The notes: a model not told the origin generated them from the letters alone. A stretch of 64,000 bases of DNA from Gigaspora rosea (GCA_003550325.1 QKWP01000353.1:127899-191898); one strand, 5' to 3'; positions 42,946-54,652 are shown, numbered from the stretch's first letter. Translations and numbers: made by a program.

Positions 42946-44815
42946 TAAAGATGCCTGACGAATGACGAATCATTCGTCATTGACGAATGACGAAACCATT
43001 TCGTCAGGTGACTTCCAATTGACGAATTGACGATTGACGAAACCCCTGACGATTGGCGAAATCTATGACGAATTGACGAAACCTATGACGAATTGACGAA
43101 ACCTATGACGAATTGACGAAACCTATGACGAATTGACGAAACCTATGACGAATTGACGAAACCTATGACCAATTGACGAAACCTATGCCGAAACCTGATG
43201 AGTTATATTCATACAAGATAGAGTTAATTACCGTGTTTATAAAAATTAAGAAGTGTTTTAATAACCCGTAAAAGGGTCTAATATAGAAAAGAATATAAAA
43301 GAATATAACCTAATTAACCTTTTAGGCAATTCTATCGGAAAGTCGCTGTCAATAACGATAAGAGCTAAAATAACGATGTTTAACAGAACAGGCGATAATG
43401 CATAATTAATAGCAGCGATAAAGGATCAATATAGGTTCCCTATGAGAAAAGTGGTCCGGGTGTTGGTACGGGTTGGCACGGAGTTGTCTGGATAGGCACG
43501 TCACGTGGCATGTAAAGGCATGAAACACGAACCAAAACGTGACAGAATGGCACGTATATTACGTTTTACGGTAATGATACGTGTATTGGGTGGCACGTAT
43601 AAGCAGGGCCGTGTGCGGTCACGTGACACAGTTTTGATCGACACGGATCAGCCCGACGAAGAAAAAGTGAAAAAAAAGCGAAAAACGTCAAAAATACAAG
43701 AAACGAGTGCCTAAACCTACCTTGGGTTATTAACAAAAAATGTCGGGGAGGCAATTTTACTATAAAGTCTAATCTCATCCTAATTCTACACTTACTCTTA
43801 CCCAAACCCTAATCAAAAAGTCAAAAACATATGACCGCACACGGCTTTAGACGTACCCCGTACAAGCACGTTATATTACGTGTAATTACCCGTGCCAAAA
43901 CCCGTGCGTTTTGGTTTAGTAATGTGCAGCAAAACCCGGTCCATTTACGGTCCAAAATGTCCGGGTAAACGTTCCAATTCGGACCAATTCAACGTGCCAA
44001 CACGGACCACAGACGTACAAACCGGACATCCGGCCGTGCCGCACTTGACCGTGTCTCTCCGTAGAAACACGTGCCCTCACGGGCCACTTTTTTCATAGGG
44101 GTTGGATAACATTATATACATATTAAGATATCCATTACATTCTCGTTATCCATCGTGATTTTACTTATTTACAAATAACAAATCAAAAAAGGAAATTAAA
44201 TTTTGTAAATAAACAAAGCGCGTAAAGATAGAAGTTTAGGGTTAAGATGTTGTTGTTGGAGACTACAGCGATAGATTGGTGCTCATTACATTTCGTTCCC
44301 GTCATTTTTAATTAGTGCACCAAGGTCGATTTAAACATTGGTTTTCAAGTATTTTCGCTTCTCTTCTTACTTTCGCACATTTCGGAATATATGTCGGATT
44401 TATCGGAGTCAACGAAAATAAACGCGTGCACAATTTTGACTATTCCGGATCAACCCGACATAAATTTGAACACGTGACATGCGAAAGAAGAAAAAGAAAA
44501 AGCCAATGAAACCTTATAATGAAATAACATTCTTTTGAAGCAATTTAAGGTTTAGTGTATCCAAGATCATTATGCTAAAGGGTTCCTGAATCGATTTATC
44601 AAGGTTTATCAATTGTTAAAGGTTTGTCAAAGTTTCGTCAATTCGTCATATGTTTCGTCAATTCGTCATAGATTTCGTCAATTCGTCATAGATTTCGTCA
44701 ATTCGTCATAGGTTTCGTCAATCGTCGGGAGTTTCGTCAATCGTCAAGGTTCGTCATGACGAAACCATGACGAAATCATTTCGTCATCGCAAATAACATT
44801 TCGTCAGGCATCTTA
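42946..44815. mobile_element. 1.87-kb transposon with repeat-array ends
   Basis: Flanked by 8-bp duplications GGTTTATT (42938-42945, 44816-44823). The ends are inverted: TAAAGATGCCTGACGAA and TAAGATGCCTGACGAA. Each end continues as a tandem array of TGACGAATTGACGAAACCTA (about six units at 43056-43190, inverted at 44635-44740). The interior is partly GC-richer and holds a second element (43438-44100). No transposase is visible. The 8-bp duplication fits hAT or Mutator-type elements. Confidence 0.8.
43438..44100. mobile_element. nested element with CCCTATGA ends
   Basis: The inverted ends CCCTATGAGAAAAGTGG and CCCTATGAAAAAAGTGG are flanked by GTT on both sides (43435-43437, 44101-44103), a 3-bp duplication. 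The inside is rich in GCACGT/ACGTGC words in both orientations, resembling subterminal transposase-binding repeats, plus a central AT-rich segment shared with 34955-35060. Open frames in it are low-complexity and not credible. Confidence 0.65.
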
Positions 44816-44823
44816 GGTTTATT

Positions 44824-46865
44824 CCATATTAATCATTTGATTAGTTTACTGACGTTCTTCGATAAATTATGTACATCTATTCGCTATAAAACTTCAATGT
44901 TTTCTTAGGAAATAACCTCTTTTTATACCGAACTAATATTAAATTCAGTTCGTTATGGCAAGAATTCACTATAGAGGGTTTGTTATAAGGATTGTTAACT
45001 GTACTCTTACGCCCTCTCATTTCGGAGGATAGATATTTCTTTTTTCATACAAGATTTCTTCTTTGAACTGATGTGGACTAAATTTTAATTTTGATCTACT
45101 TCGAGTGTTCGTTAATTGTGATGAGAAATTTTGTTGAAAAAAGTAGATAGGATGCCAACTTGCCCATCGATGGGATTCAGATGTTTCATATTCTCTTTAA
45201 AATGTTTAATGTCGATAAGAAGTTGGTTATTATTCTTAATGTAATTTATGATACGTTGAAAAACGTTTTAGCAGATATTATACGCTATTTAGATCTTCGT
45301 TGATTAAATAAATTCTGAATTATTAATTATAAAACTATCAATTTATTAAAAAATTTAAAATTCCAACTTAATTTTCAAATATACTTTAGGTATCTGAACA
45401 TTGCTTATTTTCATGCTTAGCTTATTGTTATTTATTGATTTGACCACTAAATATTCATTTTTCATTGTTCCTTTTATTAGTAGATTCCATAAAAATGTAA
45501 AAAACATTGGACTTCGATAGTTGTGTCTTTGCAATACTGTATAATCAACTAGGCGTTTGAGTTGTTCAAAAAGATATTACACGTTGGTTTTAGCGTAATT
45601 CTAGTGCAATTCTTAATTTTTTATCGATTTCATATTATGATTTATGAAAAAATGCTAGAGCTTTGCATTAATGATTGTGAGGAATTGTTCAGGATTTATT
45701 TTATATAGTCCTTATACATTTATTTATACTTTCAGACTATTACGGTCTTGTAATAGACTTCGCGATTTGTATCAGGGAGAGTCGGGTATCACACATAAAA
45801 ATTTTCATAAAAGCGCATTTATTTACAAAATTTAGCGAAATAAAATAAAATTCGATTTACTATCGATAATAATAATAAATCGAATTATGGCGGATTGCAA
45901 AAAAGGCATGGCCTCTGTAGATCGTGATGCCACCATGTACTTACGTACGTACATACGTAAAATCACAAAAAATTAATCGATTCTAGTAGATTTTTCAATT
46001 CTTAGAAAATTTTAAAATTTCGAATAAAATATAGACTATTGATTGAAAACTGTTATCAATAGGGAATTACAATCTCATATATTTTCCGCTATCATCATTA
46101 CACCTTTTTGCAAAACGCCGTAAAAAAAAATTTCAAAATTTTTAACTTTTTAAACCTATTAACAAATTGCTATGTTTTTTCAGGTTAAGAATATTATGGC
46201 GTATTATCGAGGTGCGCGGTCAACTAAGTAAATAAAAATTATGAGTGGTATGTATCATATAAAAACTAATTATTGGATATTTTTAGGTTAAGACAATGAT
46301 CAGGGCGGTTTATTATTTTTATACAGGTTTTAAATACGGATATATTTAGATTTAGAGAAAGAATTATATTATTTTTTCAAATGTTTTAACATATATCAAT
46401 TTTTAAACATATTAATAAAATTACGTTAAAATACACGTTAAAATACTTCATGTTATACTTTAATATTAGTACTTAAAATACGAATGAAAATTTAGTCAAG
46501 AAAGAAAGAAAAGAAAATTTCTTGACGACGGCAAATTTTTATCTTAAAACACAAAATTTTTTAACGTAACTCTGTTAAAAATATGTTTAATGTTGATGTC
46601 ATGTTAAAAAAAAAATGAAAAAGTAATATAATTCGTCTTCTATATCTAAAAATGGTTCTTTAATAATAATAATCATAGGATCAGATAAATATTCTTTAAT
46701 AGTAGTGATCATGAATAAGCTGTCATGATCATTATTCGTACTGGTGTGCTGAACATAGGCTATAAAAAAAAACTTCGATAATGGATTTTTATATGACACC
46801 ACATATAGTTTTGATCTGAATAGTTGGCAGCACACCCCAGCGTACTATGTATTTCGCAATGTTTT
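44824..46865. other. intergenic, no gene seen
   Basis: AT-rich sequence with only short frames. No recognisable motif. Confidence 0.45.
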
Positions 46866-47035
46866 ACTTAATACTCCCTCCAGATATTGTCCGAATAAAG
46901 AAAAACATAATAAATTAAATGAAAAATCGAACACGTGAATAATATTTGACTTTGTAGTTCAAATATTAGAGCCATGCAATTTTTATATAATTTGAATCGT
47001 CTCAAAGTGAATAATCGAATGGTACTAATATAATT
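46866..47035. other. Stowaway-like single end
   Basis: TACTCCCTCCAGATATTGTC at 46873 resembles a mariner/Stowaway MITE start; no partner end was found. Confidence 0.3.
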
Positions 47036-47039
47036 TGAT

Positions 47040-47460
47040 TCTGAGTGTTGTTTAACAGGATATAACTGAAAAATCTAAGTGCGTATGTTTTGCTGTAAAA
47101 GTTCGGTTACTATCCTTACAGGATATTGTGGTTGCATGATGAGTGATTTGTTAGTTTTACGTAAGTTAGTTTTATTGGGCTTATGGTGATTTGTATAATG
47201 ATTTACTGTAAAAAACTCGATTGCTGTACTTACGAGTAGTTTGGTATTGGACTTGTTTTGATTTGTAGTATTTGCTATAAAAAGTGTACAAAGTGATTTG
47301 CTGTAAAAAGTTCGATTACTGTACTTACTAACTATTGTGGTTGAGCAAATGATTTAAACAAGATTATGTTAGTTTTGTAACGGACTTATCGTGATTTGTA
47401 AAGTGATTTGCTGTAAAAAGTTCTATTACTATAATTGCTTAATTATTGATAATCTCATAA
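47040..47460. repeat. imperfect tandem repeat, about 4 units
   Basis: GATTTGCTGTAAAAAGTTCG-type words, followed by ATTACTGTACTTAC, recur with unequal spacing of about 100-150 bp. Confidence 0.7.
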
Positions 47461-48289
47461 GGTGCCAGATTTTAGAGACCTCTCAATATGGCGTCTAAAA
47501 TTACATTTGAAAATCCTATGAATTTGGCAGATTAACATTGTTTTTATAATGGCTATATGCTAAATTTATAGCATTCACAAAATTCATTTTTAATTCACAC
47601 ACCGAAAGTCTAACACCAAATAAAAAAGCATTCCACCTTTCTATGAGTTATTACTATTTTGAATTGGAGCAAAAAACGAATTTTTAATTGTTTAGTTAAT
47701 AGCATAAATTATTGTAAAGAATTCGAACACCACAATATTTTATTGTTTTCTCTAATAATAACTAGTAATTATGCTAGTAGTAGGGTTAGGATTGAATAAA
47801 TTTATCATAATATATATTGAATCCTAAATTTGATTTATTCGCAAGAAAAAAAAAAACTAAAAACTAAAAATAACATTGAGAGAAAGAAACATCAATTTAA
47901 CTTATCTTTAAATGTAAGCTTAGTCATAATCACTTTCATATTATTTTGCAATAGTCTCCTCATAGGTTGGAAGTGCATTATCATTCCTTATAGGATTTTT
48001 CATTACCGGTTTGCCATGTTGATAGGTGATTTCTCTTTGTTGAAATATTATAGAATACCTCAGAAAGCATGTATAATTTGTACCAGATTTCAAAATTCAA
48101 AAATGTAACATATAGGATTATAATTGCCAACACTATTAACAAAATTTTAATTAATTTGATTGAATATTTATAATGGTTAAACCAAAAATGATGAATGATG
48201 ATAGGTAATATGAAGAATAGAAAAGTAATAAGACACGCCATTAAAAAACTTTTTTTTTATATTCTATAATACAACTAAATAGCACAAGA
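47461..48289. other. intergenic, no gene seen
   Basis: Two overlapping hydrophobic frames on opposite strands (47830-48241) reflect AT-rich composition. No gene supported. Confidence 0.45.
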
Positions 48290-49615
48290 TAGTCCCTATA
48301 AAAACTCGATACACGGAAATGCATGTATAAATACGAAATTGTATGCGGGTAAGCACGGGTTTCATAATCACTGCACGGAAATTGCACGGAAACTGATCAT
48401 CCAAAAAATTTAATACACGTTATCGCACGAGAAATCGAAATCCGTGCACTATCGTGCATAGTATTATATCCATATATTGACGTGTATTAATCTTAATGAT
48501 CACATAATTTCCGTGCACTAACGTGTACAATCGTTAAGATTCTTAACGATCATAATTCCGTGCATTAACGTGATGATCGTTAAGATTCTTAATGATTATA
48601 AATTCCGTGCATTGACGCGCACAAAAACATTCATTTTGTTTTGTTGTTTTTTTTTTTTTTTTTTTTTTTGCACTTAACAATAATAATTTCCGTGTATTGA
48701 CGCGCACAAATTACATTTGATTTGTAAGCAAATAAATATTTGCTTTTTTTTTTTTTTTTTCTTTACTCTTATAATTTTTATTATTTTCTTTTATTTTTTA
48801 TAATTTTTTTTTACAACTCATTAATTTTTATATAATTTTTTTAGTTATTGTCATTGATTTTAAACCATCCTTTAGAGTTATTGCCTTGGAAGTTGCTCTT
48901 TTGGAATAACGATCATTTTTGGTATATGTTTTTTCATCATTTTTGGTGGTATCGTTGCTTTATTTTTTTTTTTACTATTATTTTTTCTTTTTTTTTTATT
49001 ACTTTCTGTATATTATTGCATTTTAGTATCTCCGTTACTGCCATTGGAGTTGCCACAATCGGAGTTGTCACTATTGGAGTTATTTCTAGAGTAGTCATTT
49101 CGAATTTTTTTTAAACCTTTCTTTTGGTATTATTACTTTGTTTTTTTCAATATTATTATTTGCTGGGTTATTTTTAAAGTTGGTAGTTTTAGTAATTAGA
49201 AGTATTTTCTTATTCGATATGTAAATTATTAAATTAAAGAATTTGTATTATAAAATTTAATTAATAAAATAATTAAAATTAGTTAATAAAATACAAAATT
49301 TAATTAATAAAACTTATAAAATTTAGTTAATAAAATTATAAAATTTAGTTAATAAAATAATGCATATACGACGATATATGTTATTATGTATATGTGTATG
49401 GATATATGCTATTATATATTACCTGCACGTAAATATGCACGAGACAATGCACGAGAAAACACTTAAAATTGCACGTAAGTACGTGCACCGTTGCACGGAA
49501 TCCGCGCCCTTTTACGTGCTGTAAACGTGCTTTCCCATACATTGTCTCGTATAGATTTACGTGCAGGTTCGTGTGGTTCCATATCCAAACTTTCTCGTGT
49601 ATTGCACAGCCAGTC
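48290..49615. mobile_element. CACG-rich repeat region, probable DNA transposon remnant
   Basis: Both edges are dense in TGCACGGAAA, CCGTGCA and GCACGTAA words. A tandem unit of about 55 bp (TTCCGTGCATTAACGTG...CGTTAAGATTCTTAATGAT) repeats about four times at 48420-48625. The centre is T-rich, with a phenylalanine/isoleucine-rich frame (48848-49114) containing GVATIGVVTIGV that I do not accept as a gene. Clustered short motifs at both ends resemble hAT/Mutator subterminal repeats. No clear TIR or duplication was found. Confidence 0.5.
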
Positions 49616-50111
49616 TTAACTATTAATAATTAATGTGGTAAGGTCAACTAAATTTAATGACTTGATCAAGCAAAAAATAGCCTGCTACATCTACTAATTG
49701 TTCGTAAAGTATAAATAAGTACATAAATTTGATTACGGATTTTAAATTGATAGTGCTAATTAATTAAAACCAACTTTGAATAGAATTATAGAGTACAGAA
49801 GTTTATAGGATCTTAGGAATTGGAACCGTTTAGCTAACTATATGAAAAGTCTTTTTTAATGCTAGGCGAATTATGTTGATCATAGGTCAGGATTGTCTTA
49901 ATGCTAGTTGAATTAACTGGTTAGGCCACTCCAATTTAATTCTTTGTTTAACATTACAAGTTCAAAATTTTTTAGAGGGGGGGACTTAAACAACAAATGA
50001 TTAGGTCCGGTTTGAGTCCGGACAGGATCGGAATAGGTCCGGTTCAGGTACGGTCCAGGATCGGACCAGACTCAGACTCTAAATTTTATACAGACTGGTC
50101 TGAGTCTGAAT

Positions 50112-51752
50112 ATACTTATATTTATTTTTTGGTGCTGACAAGTTTACTTAGTGCATGAAGTTAGAATTAATTAGTAAAATTTTATGAATCATAAGATTTT
50201 ATAGAATTTTATTAATAAAATTTTATAAAATCTTATAATACACAAATTTTTATTCATTAATTCTAACTTTATGCACTAAGTAAACATATTCAGCACCTAA
50301 AAATGCATCAAATCGGCCGAATTATTTTTATTTTACTTGAAATTTAGAGAAAAGATGCTTAAATTTGAATTTTTTGATCAAAAATCCAAAATTATGCATC
50401 TATTCCCCAAATTTTAAGTAAAATAAAAACAATTCTGCCGATTTAATGTATTTTTAGGCTCTGAACAAGTTTACCTAGTGAAATAAGTTAAAATTAATTA
50501 GTAAAATTGTATGAATCTTAAGATTTTATAGAATTTTATTAATAAAATTTTATAAAATCTTATTATACACAAATTTTTATTAATTAACTCTAACTTTATG
50601 CACTAAGTAAACATGTACAGCACCTAAACATACATCAAATCGGCAGAGTTATTTTGATTTTACTTGAAATTTGGAGAATAGATGCACAATTTTGGATTTT
50701 TGATCAAAAAAGTCAAATTTAAGCATTTTTTCTCCAAATTTCAAGTAAAATAAAAGCAAGACTGCCGATTTAATGTATTTTTAGGCTCTGAACAAGTTTA
50801 TCTAGTGCAATAAGTTAGAATTAATTAGTAAAATATTGTGNNNNNNNNNNNNNNNNNNNNNNNNNNNNNNNNNNNNNNNNNNNNNNNNNNNNNNNNNNNN
50901 NNNNNNNNNNNNNNNNNNNNNNNNNNNNNNNNNNNNNNNNNNNNNNNNNNNNNNNNNNNNNNNNNNNNNNNNNNNNNNNNNNNNNNNNNNNNNNNNNNNN
51001 NNNNNNNNNNNNNNNNNNNNNNNNNNNNNNNNNNNNNNNNNNNNNNNNNNNNNNNNNNNNNNNNNNNNNNNNNNNNNNNNNNNNNNNNNNNNNNNNNNNN
51101 NNNNNNNNNNNNNNNNNNNNNNNNNNNNNNNNNNNNNNNNNNNNNNNNNNNNNNNNNNNNNNNNNNNNNNNNNNNNNNNNNNNNNNNNNNNNNNNNNNNN
51201 NNNNNNNNNNNNNNNNNNNNNNNNNNNNNNNNNNNNNNNNNNNNNNNNNNNNNNNNNNNNNNNNNNNNNNNNNNNNNNNNNNNNNNNNNNNNNNNNNNNN
51301 NNNNNNNNNNNNNNNNNNNNNNNNNNNNNNNNNNNNNNNNNNNNNNNNNNNNNNNNNNNNNNNNNNNNNNNNNNNNNNNNNNNNNNNNNNNNNNNNNNNN
51401 NNNNNNNNNNNNNNNNNNNNNNNNNNNNNNNNNNNNNNNNNNNNNNNNNNNNNNNNNNNNNNNNNNNNNNNNNNNNNNNNNNNNNNNNNNNNNNNNNNNN
51501 NNNNNNNNNNNNNNNNNNNNNNNNNNNNNNNNNNNNNNNNNNNNNNNNNNNNNNNNNNNNNNNNNNNNNNNNNNNNNNNNNNNNNNNNNNNNNNNNNNNN
51601 NNNNNNNNNNNNNNNNNNNNNNNNNNTTTACTTAGTGCATAAAGTTAGAATTAATTAATAAAAATTTGTGTATAATAAGATTTTATAAAATTTTATTAAT
51701 AAAATTCTATAAAATCTTATGATTCATAAAATTTTACTAATTAATTCTAACT
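50112..51752. repeat. alternating inverted-repeat array 2
   Basis: Same monomers as array 1. Core words GTGCTGACAAGTTTACTTA or GCTCTGAACAAGTTTA lie near 50126, 50457 and 50784, a period of about 328 bp, with the two dyad types alternating. The right end stops in mid-monomer without the CAGACTCAGACC border seen in array 1. Confidence 0.85.
50841..51626. other. assembly gap (786 N)
   Basis: Run of N inside array 2. Translated frames across it are artefacts. Confidence 1.
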
Positions 51753-52079
51753 AACTTATGTAATGTTCCTAGATTTAGCATTTGGCATGACTGTATTATG
51801 CAGCTATTCTAATTTTGGTGATCTTTTGTACTTTTGTATGGGTTCATTTTAGTAATATGAAAAGTGAAATTTGAATCTAAAAGTTATATATATATATGTT
51901 GTTTAACTCCCCCCATAATTTGCTCAATCTAGAGGGGAGGGGGGTTATGTAAACATAGATTTAAATGGAGCGGCCTTAAGATGGTTAAACTACTGAACAA
52001 ATAAGAAAATTTAAGCTATTTATAATTTGGCCTCGCTTTGCTTGACCGATTTAAACTCTATAATGTCTATTACTTATAG

Positions 52080-52445
52080 GATTATATCATATATGATTAG
52101 ATGCGGCACCACCGGTTCTCTTGCCTTCCTTTTATGATTGATGTGGTTGTGTTTGTGTGTATTTTCTGCAATAAATAATGTAAAAATTCTCTTACAAACT
52201 TACTCTTTATTCCAGTGGCAAGTAGTGTGTGGTTAAGGTTGAATTAGTTTTCATCGGAATTAACACGAATTCTATTATGAGTTACTGTAATAATTCTGTT
52301 ACAAAACTTGTTATTCCATTGATACATAATGGTTATTAAGATTGAGCTGGTTTGCAATAAATTACCGTAATTTTTATCATGAATTACTGTAGACCATTTT
52401 TTTTTGTTACAGAACTTATTATCGCCCTTTTCAATTTAGTTTGAT
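52080..52445. repeat. diverged direct repeats
   Basis: GTTACAAAACTTGTTATTCC, CTTACAAACTTACTCTTTATTCC and GTTACAGAACTTATTATCGC recur about every 100 bp, along with TTACTGTA words. Some words also resemble the 47.0-47.5 kb repeats. Confidence 0.5.
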
Positions 52446-52529
52446 TTGATCAACATAATGGCAAATCCAACGAATCGAAAAGAGCGATAATGTAGTACAC
52501 AATGGTCAAAGTTGAATTGATATTATCAT

Positions 52530-53105
52530 GATATTTATCAAAGTTGCCTTTAATGATCATAAGTACTGGAAATCCTTTTTCAATCTGGGAAAGCATGAAC
52601 TCGATAATATTTCATAATTTACATTTGTGCATGTCAAGATAGTTCTTGATTAAATAATGATACATGTCTCAATATGTTCGTCAATTCCTTCACGTAGTAT
52701 TTGACAGCTGCCACCAAAACACAACCATACCAATCTCCAAACTTGAATAAACTTAATATAACTTTCCTTTCTATGGATTTGTTGAACCCGTTGATTTCCA
52801 TTTTCAGTAAGCCACAAAATATCATCAAGGCGATTTGTTGATTTATGAATACCTTTTTTAGTTTTCAGCCAAGATTATCCTGGTGGATCCTTCTACACAT
52901 TCAATTGTTTAGGCCCTTCTATTGCTGCATCATTTAATCGTTTTCGAATTAAATCTTATAACAGGTATTTTGCGATATAAGGAGGAATATAGATAATGTT
53001 CAATTGCTCTCCCAAATGGTATACGAGTATTACCATTATTATCAATTCGAAAAGAATGAAAGTCATTGCACACGAAGTTGAATTTAATGCATTAGAAAAA
53101 TATAA
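52530..53105 (-). pseudogene. relic of unknown gene family, longest copy
   Basis: Minus-strand frames give FHSFRIDNNGNTRIPFGRAI, then after breaks KGIHKSTNRLDDILWLTEN and GNQRVQQIHRKESYIKF, followed by VWRLVWLCFGGSCQILREG and IDEHIETCIII with a stop. Matching pieces lie at 20455-20730 and 22190-22480. The repeated amino-acid phrases show a real protein family, but I do not recognise a domain. A PIF-like MITE sits immediately upstream. Confidence 0.6.
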
Positions 53106-53111
53106 TCGTTA

Positions 53112-53346
53112 GGCCGTTCGAAGTTGATTCTTTGGTTAACATCACTTTTCCAGGACTCATGGGAGGGGGGTAAAATGAAACGAACATATGAAACGAACAT
53201 ATAAAAATGAAGCAATTTCATTGGTTGATGTAAATCAGGTGACTGGTGAGAATCATTCAGCGTTTTGATTGGCTGTTCATTTTTCGGGGGAGGGGGGAGA
53301 CTTCAGCTGGGGGTGATGTTAACTGAAAAATTAACTTCAAACGGCC
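53112..53346. mobile_element. PIF/Harbinger-like MITE
   Basis: Inverted ends GGCCGTTCGAAGTT and GGCCGTTTGAAGTT, continuing with GGTTAACATCAC, are flanked by TTA (53109-53111, 53347-53349). 235 bp, G-rich tracts inside each end, no ORF. Confidence 0.75.
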
Positions 53347-53389
53347 TTAACATTACATCCCTCTTATAAACGAAAGGAGCAAAAATAAA

Positions 53390-53615
53390 TGTCGCAGCTG
53401 ATGCTGAAAACGGCTGATGCTGAAATTTGGGATCTCGATTTGAAAATATAAGCCCTGCTAAAATCCACAAATCTCTTTAAATATCAAATCTACTCCCAAA
53501 GCTCACCCTAACCCTATAAGACAAAACGAAAAAATCGCCACAAAAAAAATTTTAAATTTCATATCAAAGTAGGTCAAAATTTCAGCATCAGCCGTTTTCA
53601 GCATCAGCTGCAACA
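53390..53615. mobile_element. 226-bp MITE with GCTGATGCTGAAA ends
   Basis: A near-perfect inverted repeat of about 35 bp starts TGT(C/T)GCAGCTGATG and itself holds a tandem GCTGATGCTGAAA. The flanks are AT-rich, with ATAAA on both sides. No ORF. Confidence 0.75.
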
Positions 53616-54139
53616 ATAAATAAATATCGGTATATAATTAATTTATTATAAAAAGTATTTTATCCGATAAAAAGAACTTCGTACGTATATACAATTTTTA
53701 CAGGCAAAATTCTCGTGATCTAGTGATCGGATCTGCATCATTTTAAAGTATGTATGCAGCGATCACAGATTGGAATTTTGGGTTTTCCAAATTCCTATTG
53801 GTCGAGCAAATTTTGTCCTGATTGATTCCGTAAAAGCTAAATGTTTATTCAAATATTTCTTCTTGTTAATACTAGTTTTCTAGCTATTCACAATCGAACA
53901 AAAAGCACTTCGGAAGCTCTTTATTCAGCAGTTTTTTGTTGAATCGTTTTATTGCAAACTGAAATAAACATATATGAGAGGACAGCGAATAGGAATTAAA
54001 ATTTTAACTTTATTTTTTATTATTTATTTATTCATTTATTTTTTATTTATTTATTCATTTATTTTTTATTTATTCATTTATTTTTTTTTAAGTTTTTATT
54101 TTTTTTTAATTCGTTTTTTATTTTTAAATTATTTTATTT
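53616..54139. other. intergenic, T-rich tract
   Basis: No gene seen. TTTATTTATTCATTT-type low complexity at 54008-54120. Confidence 0.5.
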
Positions 54140-54241
54140 TAACCGCGAAATAACGCACAGAGTTATTTCGAGTTTCGGCCTGAATTAATCTTAATTTAGG
54201 CCGAAATTCGAAACCACACCCATCGCGTTATTTCGTGGTTA
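54140..54241. mobile_element. 102-bp hairpin MITE
   Basis: TAACCGCGAAATAACGC on the left pairs with GCGTTATTTCGTGGTTA on the right. The arms continue through GTTTCGGCCT/AGGCCGAAATTC to a short loop near 54193. Nearly the whole element is one hairpin. Confidence 0.7.
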
Positions 54242-54267
54242 TACAGTATTTATTTTTTTAATTTTTA

Positions 54268-54331
54268 CCAGGGGGACATCAAAGAGGAAGGGGAGGGGTG
54301 ATGTTAACCGAAAGATTAACTTCAAACGGCC
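54268..54331. mobile_element. orphan end of PIF-like MITE
   Basis: GGGGAGGGGTGATGTTAACC leads to TTCAAACGGCC followed by TTA. It matches the right end of the 53112-53346 element; no left end is seen nearby. Confidence 0.55.
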
Positions 54332-54337
54332 TTAGAT

Positions 54338-54447
54338 AGGTTTTAGGTAGTAATATAATAAACAAAATTGCCTAAGATCATCAAATTCTTAATTTGATTG
54401 GTCAGGTATCAAGTGATTCTGCTCCGCTTTAGACGACCCCCATATAT
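54338..54447. repeat. third copy of the TAAAGTGGA MITE family
   Basis: TTTTAGGTAGTAATAT...AAAATTGCCT and CCGCTTTAGACGACCCCC match, in inverted orientation, the 34826-35121 element. One end is missing. Confidence 0.45.
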
Positions 54448-54594
54448 AGAGCTAAGTACGTACGCTCGTACATACGTCAGCTACTAGTATTATCATGCAC
54501 GAAGTAATAAATCGAATTTATATATTAAATTTGATTTCTAAATAATGATAATATTTCATTATTTTTATTTTTTTTCATATGTTCATTTTACCCG

Positions 54595-54652
54595 GGGGCC
54601 GGGGGACCATTGGGGGGGGGTGATTTTAACCAAAAAATTAACTTCAAACGGC
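54595..54652. mobile_element. orphan end of PIF-like MITE
   Basis: GGGGGGGGTGATTTTAACC leads to TTCAAACGGCC followed by TTA. Third right end of this family within 1.6 kb. Confidence 0.55.

Larger units (their letters stand above)
49924..51975. mobile_element. 2-kb element flanked by TTA, carries array 2
   Basis: Left end GGCCACTCCAATTTAAT and inverted right end GGCCGCTCCATTTAAAT are flanked by TTA (49921-49923, 51976-51978), as in PIF/Harbinger. Inside, CCGGTTTGAGTCCGG and GGACCAGACTCAGACTC lead into the alternating inverted array, as in the 4614-7327 element. An assembly gap interrupts it. Confidence 0.55.

Noticed and set aside
43056-43190. CRISPR-like array of 20-bp repeats
   Set aside because: No spacers: units are contiguous, and an inverted copy forms the other end of a transposon in a eukaryotic genome.
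43505-44098. Forward and reverse frames of 68-79 codons
   Set aside because: They lie within a nested transposon full of ACGTG words and have no conserved domain.
48848-49114. 88-codon hydrophobic frame with IGV repeats
   Set aside because: T-rich low-complexity sequence inside a repeat; Phe/Ile-rich translation is expected by composition.
50836-51642. Two forward frames of about 265 codons
   Set aside because: Run of N, not sequence.
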